A stretch of DNA of 64,000 nucleotides from Cyanobacteriota bacterium. GTDB taxonomy: Bacteria > Acidobacteriota > Vicinamibacteria > Vicinamibacterales > UBA2999. The translations under genes and the position numbers were made by a program. The DNA lies in NCBI GenBank assembly GCA_019752015.1, contig JAIEMQ010000020.1, forward strand, positions 1-64,000, read 5' to 3'. Of this stretch, positions 1 to 7,045 are shown piece after piece (position 1 is the first letter of the stretch; every line of letters begins with the position of its first letter). The notes beneath the pieces were generated by a model. The model saw only the letters and a list, made by a program, of their open reading frames with translations. It had not been told where the DNA came from and did no database searches.

Positions 1-162
1 TCAACCGATGACGACAATCGAACGACGAGGGCCACGGGATATCGTCCCGACAGGCGAGGTCCGCGCCGCGATCGCAGGGCGACTCACGGCAGCCGCCGAG
101 CCGCCAACGCGCTTATTTTGGGTCTAGGTTCACCGGTGCGAACGAACGCACATTGATGGGAT

Positions 163-591
163 ATGAACACGAACCTCTGGAAGTGCCTCACGTCGTGTGC
201 CGTCGTTGGAGTGACGATCGCCGTTGGTGCAGCCCAATCGTCGCCGGTCACGCGAACCGAGCTTCAACGCAGCGACCTCTCCATTCCGGGACGCGAGGCC
301 GTCATGATCGTCGCGGAGATTCCGGCCGGTGTTTCATCAGACCGGCACCGCCATCCCGGCGAGAACCTCGGCTACATCCTGGAGGGGACCATCGTCCTGC
401 GGGTTGACGGCAGAACGCCGCAGACGCTGACCACCGGGGACGTGTTTGTGATTGCCCCGGGAGTCGTCCACAATGCGCGGAATGTCGGGTCGACGCGGGC
501 GCGAGTGCTCGATACGTACATCATCGAGAAAGGCAAGGCCGTCACGACGCGCGATCCTGATCCACGGCAACGGCGGCAGCACCGCCGGTGA
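163..591 (+). CDS. Small exported cupin protein with altered C-terminus
   Basis: A 142-residue reading frame with a plausible N-terminal signal segment (hydrophobic stretch about residues 9-24 ending near AQSS) followed by a single cupin barrel. The cupin signature is visible: an H-R-H-P-GE motif near residue 65, a GYILEGTIVLRVDG strand, and GDVFVIAPGVVHNARN around residues 88-103. Such proteins are small beta-barrel metal binders of varied function, so no substrate can be assigned. The last 12 or so residues (RDPDPRQRRQHRR) are basic and unlike a cupin end. They are read out of frame through the start of the next gene, so the natural C-terminus appears to have been lost by a deletion near position 540. 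The barrel itself looks complete. Confidence 0.75.
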   Translation: MNTNLWKCLTSCAVVGVTIAVGAAQSSPVTRTELQRSDLSIPGREAVMIVAEIPAGVSSDRHRHPGENLGYILEGTIVLRVDGRTPQTLTTGDVFVIAPGVVHNARNVGSTRARVLDTYIIEKGKAVTTRDPDPRQRRQHRR

Positions 592-1087
592 CATCTGGTT
601 GCCGTGGCTCGAGCGCGAATTGACCGCCCTCGGCCTCGACGTCATCAACGAAACATTTCCCGATAACGTGCGAGCGCGCGCGTCGATCTGGTTGCCGCAT
701 CTCGAATCGCTCGGCGCGGATCAGAATACGATTCTGATCGGCCATTCCTCGGGCGCATTGGCCGCGATGCGCTATGCGGAAACGCATCGGCTCGCTGGAT
801 CGATCCTGGCCGGCGTCTGTCACACCGACCTCGGTGATCCGATGGAGAAGGCGAGTGGCTATTACTCCGAGCCGTGGCAATGGGATCGCATTCGCGAGCA
901 TCAGCCGTGGATCGCGATCTTCAGTTCATTCGACGACCCGCACATCCCGATCGCGGAGCCGCGCTTCGTCGCGGCGCAACTGCGATGCAGCCACTTCGAG
1001 TTTCCCGATCGCGGCCACTTCGTGAATCAGCGCGAGTTCCCGGAGATCGTCAACGTGGTCCGCAAGAGAGTGCAGTCCATCGAGTAG
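452..1087 (+). CDS. RBBP9/YdeN-like serine hydrolase lacking a native start
   Basis: An alpha/beta hydrolase of the small RBBP9/YdeN type. Recognisable sequence begins only at about 551 (AILIHGNGG). The nucleophile elbow GHSSGALAAMRY, a FSSFDDPHIP acid segment and the DRGHF histidine are all present, so the catalytic Ser-Asp-His set looks intact. Family members normally start with Met one to three residues before AILIHG. Here no ATG, GTG or TTG lies in that frame close by. The nearest in-frame ATG (452) is inside the cupin gene and would add about 33 unrelated residues. The two genes therefore look joined by a small deletion. Whether this protein is still translated is uncertain. It ends 10 bases before the next start. 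Confidence 0.6.
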   Translation: MPRESSTMRGMSGRRGRECSIRTSSRKARPSRRAILIHGNGGSTAGDIWLPWLERELTALGLDVINETFPDNVRARASIWLPHLESLGADQNTILIGHSSGALAAMRYAETHRLAGSILAGVCHTDLGDPMEKASGYYSEPWQWDRIREHQPWIAIFSSFDDPHIPIAEPRFVAAQLRCSHFEFPDRGHFVNQREFPEIVNVVRKRVQSIE

Positions 1088-1097
1088 AATCCGGCGG

Positions 1098-2894
1098 ATG
1101 GCGATAACACGATTTCACCGATCCGCGATGATGCTGCTCGTCGCGACGATCGCTGCCGCGTCGGCTGTTGATGCACGCCAGGCCGGCGCGCAATCGGTTC
1201 AGTACCGATCGCCCGCGGGCGTGGAGTACCGATCGCTTCCGGATACGGACGCCGTCAAGACGGCGCGAGCGGCTCTCGACGCCGATCCGAAGAACATCGC
1301 GAAGATCATCGATCTCGGTGTCGCGCAATCCGGCGCGCGGCAGTTCCGCGAGGCGATCGCGACCTTCACGCGCGGCCTCGAGATCGAGCCGAACAATGCG
1401 TTGCTGCTTCGATGGCGCGGGCATTGATATCTCTCAGTCCGTGACTTCGATCGCGCTTATGCCGACCTCTCGCGCGGCAGCAAAATCGATCCGGCCATCT
1501 ACGGCAACTGGTATCACCTCGGCATCGTCCAGTTCCTGCGCGGAAACTTTGCCGATGCGGCCGCGTCGTTCGCGACGGCGCAGCCGATCGCTCCCGATGC
1601 CGGCGAGCTGCAAGGCTCTGTCGATTGGTTGTGGATGTCGCTGAGCCGCGCCGGTCGCCACGCGGAAGCGAAGGCCATGCTCGATCGGATGCTCGATCGC
1701 CGGACGGACTTCAAGCCGGTGACCAACGCCTACACACGCCGGCTGCAGCTCTATCGCGGCGAGATCGGTCCCGATGCCGTATTCACGCCCGCGGACACGG
1801 AAGACGTGCAGGTCGCCACGCTCGCGTACCGTCTTGGCAACTGGTATCTCGTGCGCGGCGATAAGGCGCAGGCGCGCAGAGCGTTCGAGCGATCGGTGCA
1901 GTCGGGCGGGTGGCCCGGGTTTGGATTCATCGTCTCAGAGGTGGAGCTTCGACGGCTCGACGATCGCCTCGTGCGAGAGCAGTTCGGCGCGCTGCCGTAC
2001 CGGCTGTTCGTGCCCGCCAGCGAGCACCGCGCCGGCGGCTTGCCGCTCATTGTCTTCCTTCATGGCGGCGCCGGCAGGGGCACCGACAACAACGCGCAGC
2101 TGGGCGAGGGGAACGGAATGCTCGTTGACCTCTTGATCGGCGATGCGCAAGCGGACCCGGCAATCGTGGTCGCTCCCCAAACAGCAACAGCTCACGACGT
2201 AGGTGCCGTTGCTGGACTCGTCAGGAACTTGATTCCGCGGTTCGGCGTCGATACGAAACGAATCTACATCGTCGGCCAATCGCTCGGCGGACTGGGAGTG
2301 ATTGGAGCCTTGCGGCGCGAACCGGCGATGTTCGCCGCAGCGGTCGTGATTGCCGCAACAGCCGAGCCTGGTGCGGCTGAATTCCTGCGGCACATCCCGA
2401 TCTGGTTCCTGCACGGCGAGCGCGATGAGATGTTTCGTGTGCAGGACGTTCGCGGGCTCGTTGCGTCGATCCGCAAGAGTGGCGGCCGTGTTGAATATAC
2501 GGAGTATGCCGGCGAGGGCCACGGACTCGCGTGGCTCGTCGTACGTGAGCGACAACTGGTCCCGTGGCATGCGAAGAGTGGCGACGCGTCGCTCTTCGTC
2601 GATGAACGTGGTCAGAGAATCAACGGCCAGTGGACGGGATCGCCGTCACCGGTGCAGCACGACATTCTCACCGGATCAAATGCCGACGGCACTCTCGCTA
2701 CCGGATTGACGTGCGCCGATTGGACGTCGGGATCCGCATCCGACGGCGGGCAAGTAGGGCACTCCGATGGGATGGGAGTAGGGCAGAGCACCGCCGGCTC
2801 GAACGCATCGTGGAATTCCGCGCACACCATGCAGAACTGCGCCGACACGGCTCCCCGCGGCGGATCGGGACGCTTTTACTGTTTCGCGCGTTGA
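1098..2894 (+). pseudogene. TPR-esterase exported protein interrupted by an in-frame TGA
   Basis: One continuous reading frame from ATG 1098 to stop 2894 is broken only by a TGA at 1425-1427. The first piece has a signal peptide (residues 1-30) and a TPR. The TGA sits where Arg is expected (RWRGH-stop-YLSVRDF), and the TPR continues in the same frame (DFDRAYADLSRG, NWYHLGIVQFLRGNFADAA). A CGA-to-TGA change explains it. A predicted-peptidase-type alpha/beta hydrolase follows (FLHGGAGRGTDNN, nucleophile GQSLGGLG, GEGHGLAW histidine). The tail from about residue 500 is a separate module with CADWTS, VGHSDGMG, SWNSAH and GGSGRFYCFAR. From memory, this resembles a lectin-like C-terminal module of exported Acidobacteriota proteins. 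A downstream restart at 1629 would give hydrolase plus tail without a signal peptide. A sequencing error or readthrough are alternatives. Confidence 0.75.
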
Positions 2895-3391
2895 AAGACG
2901 AGGGTCCGAGTCAATCCGTCTTCGCCGGTCAGGCGAAGCGTCAGCGTGTCGCCTTGCAGCGTGAAGGGGCGAATCCACTCATCGCCCACGTCTTCAGGGA
3001 ACAGCGATCCCTCCACGTGATGAGTGACAGTGCCGGCCTGTTCGTCAACCGTGTAACGGCCGAAGTAGGAGTCGTAACCTAGAATCACGCGCTGGTTGGT
3101 CTTGTCTTGCGCGCTCGCCGGCGTCGTGATCGCGGTCTTCCGATCCGTTCGCATCATCTGCAGACTCATCTTGCCGCTCGCGTCGTAGACAAGTTGCCCG
3201 ACCGGTTTCTGTCCGAGCACCGGATCGACGATCGCGGTGCCGTCGGGTCGCGAGACGGTGCGCGTCATCAACTGCCAGGTGCCGACGATGCGCTGCGAAG
3301 CGGTCGTGGCCGGACGCGGAGCAGGTGCCTGGAAATCGAATGCGGCTGCCAGCACGAGTGGCAGCGCGAGCAGGCGCAATTCAGTGATCAC
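2876..3391 (-). CDS. Exported lipocalin-like domain protein
   Basis: A 171-residue protein with an N-terminal signal segment (LRLLALPLVLAAAFDFQAPAP). It has the lipocalin-like pattern IVGTWQLMTRTVSRPDG and GQLVYDASGKMSLQMMR, then a strand-rich body with GYDSYFGRYTVDEQAGTVTHHVEGSLFP and a final LTLRL...RTLVFQRAKQ. This matches the lipocalin-like family of small beta-barrels annotated only by fold; the ligand is unknown. It converges with the upstream plus-strand gene and overlaps its 3' end by 19 bases. It appears to be monocistronic. Confidence 0.75.
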   Translation of the reverse strand: MITELRLLALPLVLAAAFDFQAPAPRPATTASQRIVGTWQLMTRTVSRPDGTAIVDPVLGQKPVGQLVYDASGKMSLQMMRTDRKTAITTPASAQDKTNQRVILGYDSYFGRYTVDEQAGTVTHHVEGSLFPEDVGDEWIRPFTLQGDTLTLRLTGEDGLTRTLVFQRAKQ

Positions 3392-3414
3392 GCCGGCAGT
3401 GTAGCACTCAGATG

Positions 3415-3747
3415 TTAGAAGGCGCGCTCGACCAGCGAGTCGATGGTTCTCGCCAACCGGGCGGCGCTGTCGCGATCGAGATCGACGAACCGGACGGCGA
3501 TGCCCGTCGTGTCGCGATAGACGGTTTCGGCGTCGACGGTGATGGGACCTTCGCGCGGCAAATCGATTCGCAGCTTCAGAGACGCACCCATCGGCGGCTC
3601 ATGTCCGAAATTCACGAATCCGCCGCCGAGGTTCAAGTTGTAGATCAGCACCGGCGTCCTCGGCGCGTTGAGATGGTCGGCATCAAACGGACCTTCCACG
3701 CGAGGGTACCTGCGCTGCGCCTGAGAGCTCTTGATTTCGCGCGCCAT
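3415..3747 (-). CDS. PilZ domain protein (putative c-di-GMP binding)
   Basis: A stand-alone 110-residue PilZ protein. The N-terminal QRRYPRVEG at residues 11-19 matches the RxxxR part of the c-di-GMP site. NLNLGGGFV (about residues 37-45) occupies the place of the (D/N)xSxxG motif, with Leu and Gly where Asn/Ser usually sit, so nucleotide binding is plausible but not certain. The remainder (MGASLKLRIDLPREGPITVDAETVYRD, VRFVDLDRDSAARL) is the usual PilZ barrel and C-terminal helix. It stops 23 bases before the convergent-side lipocalin-like gene and is probably a single gene. Confidence 0.85.
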   Translation of the reverse strand: MAREIKSSQAQRRYPRVEGPFDADHLNAPRTPVLIYNLNLGGGFVNFGHEPPMGASLKLRIDLPREGPITVDAETVYRDTTGIAVRFVDLDRDSAARLARTIDSLVERAF

Positions 3748-3870
3748 GTTCAGCAGTCGAGACTACATATCGGATGCCAATGCCGGTCAGAGACGGCTAC
3801 CCGGGGTTGCCCAAACGGGCATTACGGATTTCGTTCCCGTATTACGAAGTTGCCTTCGAGTTGCAACAAA

Positions 3871-3888
3871 AGACGCCTTTCGGCGTCT
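3871..3888 (-). terminator. Short perfect hairpin, possible minus-strand terminator
   Basis: AGACGCC (3871-3877), loop TTTC, GGCGTCT (3882-3888). On the minus strand the stem is followed by TTTTGTTG, which looks like a weak intrinsic terminator. It lies in the spacer between the divergent PilZ and permease genes. Its presence argues against starting the permease upstream of it. Confidence 0.4.
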
Positions 3889-3932
3889 ATAGCCTGAGAT
3901 ACTTCCGCGCCACGCCAGAGGGGACTTCGCGC

Positions 3933-6236
3933 ATGGGGACGAGCGGCTGGTTCGAATCAGCAGGGCAAGACCTTCGCTACGCGGTGCGAGGCCTGATCGC
4001 GTCGCCCAGCTTCACCGTCGTCGCGCTCCTGACTCTCGCGCTCGGCATCGCCGCGACGACGGCAATCTTCAGCACCGTCAATGCGACGCTGCTGCGTCCG
4101 CTGCCATACCCGGACTCGAACCGGTTAGTCGACGTGCGCACGCGCCTCGTTGATGGCCGCGTCAGGACGGAAGGATTTTTCGAGACCCTTGGCCTGCCGA
4201 TGGCCTCGGGGCGCTCGTTCACGCATGAGGAGCTCGTCCCGGCGGGACGCGATGCGCCGTTCCTGCTCATCATCTCGCATCCAGCCTGGGTGCGTTTGTT
4301 CGGCAGCGATCCGTCGATGGTCGGGAAGGCGATCCGCTTCGCTGAAATCCCGGTCGGCATCACCATCGTCGGTGTCGCGTCGCCGCTCGCCGATCTGCCT
4401 GGCAATGTGGACTTCTGGTTCAACGCCCGATTCTCGCCGACGGACACGCCGCACGTGATCAACGTCGTCGCGCGGTTGAAGCCGGGCGCCACGCTGGAAC
4501 AATTGGTTGCCGACGGCAATGCCGCGATGAATCAGTTGGGCACGACGGTGGTGAGCGCCAAGGGACGCGAGTGGGTCATGAAGCCGCTCGTGACGTCGCT
4601 CGTCGGAGACCTCGGTCCGGTCCTGCTGATCGCGCTTGGCGCGACGGGATTGCTGCTGGCGCTCGCGTGCGTCAACGTGACCAATTTACTGCTCGCCCGC
4701 GGTGTCGGGCGGACGCGAGAGATGGCTCTGCGGACCGCGCTTGGCGCCGGTCAAGGACGCATCATTCGACAGCTGCTGACCGAGTCGATGGTGCTTGCGG
4801 CCGGCGGCGCTGTCCTCGGATTCGCGCTTGCGGCGCTCGCCGTGCGATTGTTGCTTGCGCTCGGCGGATCGACGCTGCCTCGTTTGGAATCCGTGCCGAT
4901 CGATCGGACCGTGCTGCTGTTCGGCTTCGCGGTCCTCACGGTCAGCGGCATGATCATGGGCATCATGCCGGCATGGCGATTGTCGCGCGCCGACGTTCGC
5001 ACGTTGCTCAATGAGAGCTCTCGCAATACTTCCTCCGGCGTAGCCACGTCGCGAGTGATGTCGAGTCTGATCGTCGCGGAGATCGCACTTGCGATTGCGC
5101 TGGTCGCGGGCGCCGGCTGGCTGCTGCAAAGCTTTTCGCGGCTCCGCGCCGTCGATCCCGGCTTCGTGCCCTCGGGACGCCTGGTCGTGGATGTGCGCGC
5201 GACGCGGACGTTCAAGGAACCGAAGGAAGGATTCGCATACTCGGCAGACCTCTTCAGCCGCATGCGCGACGCGGCGCCCGGCGCCAAAGTGGGCGGCGGC
5301 AGCACCGTGCCGCTGCGCGGCGACCCGGTCAACGCGCTCAACGTCGAACTGCAAGGTGAAGTCGTCGATCCGAACAAGATGCGCGGCGCTCAGATCCGGT
5401 TCGTCACGCCGGGATACTTCGAGGCCCTTGGCGTCAAGCTCATCTCCGGACGGCTGTTCACGGCCGACGATCGCGACACGACCGAGCGCGTCGCCGTGGT
5501 CAACCGCGCGTTTGTGCGACAGTACTATCCGAACGACGATCCCCTCGCCGGCGCCTTCTTCTACGGCTACCCGCAGGTCGATCGCAAGCAGCCGACGCGG
5601 ATCGTGGGCGTGGTCGATGATGTCCGGTTCAAGTCGCTCGCGCAAGCCGATGAGCCGGCGTTCTATACGCCGGCGGCGCAGTCTGGTTTCCCGCTGCTCC
5701 GCGCATCGATTGTCGTCGCACCGCCTGACGGCAATGCCGAAGCGCTCCTCAGCCCGATGCGGGATGCGCTCACTCGATTCGATCCCCAGCTGGTCGTGAA
5801 GTTGAGGACCAGCGACTCGATCTTCGCCCAGACGACGCAGCGGCAGGAGCTGGGCATGACGTTGATGCTGGTGTTTGGCGCGATGGCGCTGTTGCTGGCC
5901 GGCGTCGGCATCTACGGCGTCATTGCCTACGCCGCTGAACAGCGCCGCACTGAGCTGGCCACGCGCATTGCGCTCGGCGCGCCATCAAGCCATGTCTTCC
6001 AGATGCTGCTGAGCACGGGGCAGAAGCTCGCGCTCGGCGGCGTGCTGATTGGTGTTGCGACTGCATATGCGGCCGGCCGCGTCGTGGCCAGCTATCTGTA
6101 CGAAATGCGCGCCGCGGATCCGATCGTGCTCGTCAGCGCGTGCGCGATTGTCGTCGCGGTCACCATGGCGGCGACCCTGATTCCGGCGATTCGCGCCAGC
6201 CGCGTCGACCCGGTTCGGGCGCTTCGCGCCGAATGA
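3933..6236 (+). CDS. MacB/FtsX-type permease (ADOP family), shortened first periplasmic domain
   Basis: A 767-residue permease of the acidobacterial duplicated-permease type: two MacB-PCD plus FtsX units in one chain. ATG 3933 is chosen because GAGGGG lies about 10 bases upstream and the protein then begins with the usual QDLRYAVRGLIASPSFTVVALLTLALGI first membrane segment (about residues 25-48). Three further helices follow the first periplasmic domain (LLIALGATGLLLALACVNV and on), then the second periplasmic domain (LGVKLISGRLFTADDRD) and the final FtsX helices ending in DPVRALRAE. Between RLVDGRV and EGFFETLG about 50 residues usual for the family are missing, in frame. No ATPase lies next to it. 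Export or a lipoprotein-related role is inferred only from the family. Confidence 0.88.
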   Translation: MGTSGWFESAGQDLRYAVRGLIASPSFTVVALLTLALGIAATTAIFSTVNATLLRPLPYPDSNRLVDVRTRLVDGRVRTEGFFETLGLPMASGRSFTHEELVPAGRDAPFLLIISHPAWVRLFGSDPSMVGKAIRFAEIPVGITIVGVASPLADLPGNVDFWFNARFSPTDTPHVINVVARLKPGATLEQLVADGNAAMNQLGTTVVSAKGREWVMKPLVTSLVGDLGPVLLIALGATGLLLALACVNVTNLLLARGVGRTREMALRTALGAGQGRIIRQLLTESMVLAAGGAVLGFALAALAVRLLLALGGSTLPRLESVPIDRTVLLFGFAVLTVSGMIMGIMPAWRLSRADVRTLLNESSRNTSSGVATSRVMSSLIVAEIALAIALVAGAGWLLQSFSRLRAVDPGFVPSGRLVVDVRATRTFKEPKEGFAYSADLFSRMRDAAPGAKVGGGSTVPLRGDPVNALNVELQGEVVDPNKMRGAQIRFVTPGYFEALGVKLISGRLFTADDRDTTERVAVVNRAFVRQYYPNDDPLAGAFFYGYPQVDRKQPTRIVGVVDDVRFKSLAQADEPAFYTPAAQSGFPLLRASIVVAPPDGNAEALLSPMRDALTRFDPQLVVKLRTSDSIFAQTTQRQELGMTLMLVFGAMALLLAGVGIYGVIAYAAEQRRTELATRIALGAPSSHVFQMLLSTGQKLALGGVLIGVATAYAAGRVVASYLYEMRAADPIVLVSACAIVVAVTMAATLIPAIRASRVDPVRALRAE

Positions 6237-6321
6237 GCCCCGCCGGGCGGGCGATGTCGGCTTTCCGCCGGCGCCTCCGTTATCTCCAGTAGACGGTCAT
6301 TTTTCATAGGAGATAACGCTC

Positions 6322-6660
6322 ATGACTCATCGTTCCTTATTCGCAATTGGTGTGCTGACCTGTGCACTGGCGCTGCCGGTGGCGGCGTCAGCGCAACACG
6401 GCGCTCGTATTGACATTCCCGAAGTGCCCGGCAATCTCGTGGTGGAAGACGGCAACGTTCCGTACCTGCAGACGCGCGCCTACGGCACGCAAAACTACAT
6501 CTGCCTGCCGAGCGCGACGGGCGTGGCGTGGAAGTTGTACGGTCCGCAGAGAGCGTTGATGCTCGAGGCCGATCGAATTCTCAAGGCCATCCCCGGCCGG
6601 CAGGGCCGCGATCGCGAGGCCAATCGGCGCCGCCTTGCCTCCCTCGACCTTCTAAGGTAG
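6322..6660 (+). pseudogene. Truncated DUF3455-like exported protein
   Basis: A signal peptide (residues 1-25, ending ASAQ) is followed by a segment typical of the N-terminal part of DUF3455-like proteins: GNVPYLQTRAYGTQNYICLP then GVAWKLYGPQRAL. After about residue 77 the sequence turns into an unrelated basic tail (RDREANRRRLASLDLLR). The normal family is roughly 180-200 residues long, so more than half the domain is missing. The break falls near position 6555, just upstream of the PadR gene. I read it as a remnant cut by a deletion. AGGAG just before the start suggests the initiation signals are intact, so a short secreted peptide could still be made. Confidence 0.55.
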
Positions 6661-6706
6661 GCTTCCCTAGAACTTCTGAGGAAGTCCGCTCGTCAAAGGT
6701 CGTGAC

Positions 6707-7033
6707 ATGTCGAAAATCGATCTGCCGCAGGGAACGCTCGACCTGCTGGTGCTCCGCGTCCTGAGCGCGGGCGAAATGCATGGCTGGGGAATCGCCCAGC
6801 GGCTCAGCATCATTTCGCAGGAAGCCCTGCAACTGCAGGAAGGCACCCTGTATCCCGCGTTGTATCGCATGGAAGCCAGGGGCTGGATTCAATCCGAATG
6901 GGCGTCGTCTGAAAACAACCGCCGCGCCAAGTACTACCGGCTGACCAAGGTCGGGAAGAAGCAGCTCGAAGCGCAGAAGGAAAGCTGGGACAAGCTGGCG
7001 GCGGTGGTCGCGCGCGTCATGCAGCACGAGTAG
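6707..7033 (+). CDS. PadR family transcriptional regulator
   Basis: A 108-residue winged-helix protein with the PadR hallmarks: QGTLDLLVLRVLSAGEMHGW (helix 1-2), LQEGTLYPALYRMEARGWI (recognition helix and start of wing) and KYYRLTKVGKKQLEAQKESW (wing and C-terminal helix). In Acidobacteriota, PadR genes like this commonly sit directly upstream of a large MacB/FtsX permease. Here the permease starts 12 bases downstream, so the pair is almost surely one transcript. The likely job is repression of the permease gene in response to an unknown ligand. Confidence 0.92.
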   Translation: MSKIDLPQGTLDLLVLRVLSAGEMHGWGIAQRLSIISQEALQLQEGTLYPALYRMEARGWIQSEWASSENNRRAKYYRLTKVGKKQLEAQKESWDKLAAVVARVMQHE

Positions 7034-7045
7034 GCGGAGGGCATC

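Noticed and set aside
1-162. Possible gene end at the left edge
   Set aside because: No frame on either strand gives a recognisable protein piece; the longest minus-strand piece is under 30 residues.
3774-3932. Upstream extension of the permease gene from 3774
   Set aside because: The added residues do not match the family, the stretch contains a terminator-like hairpin, and a good ribosome site precedes ATG 3933.
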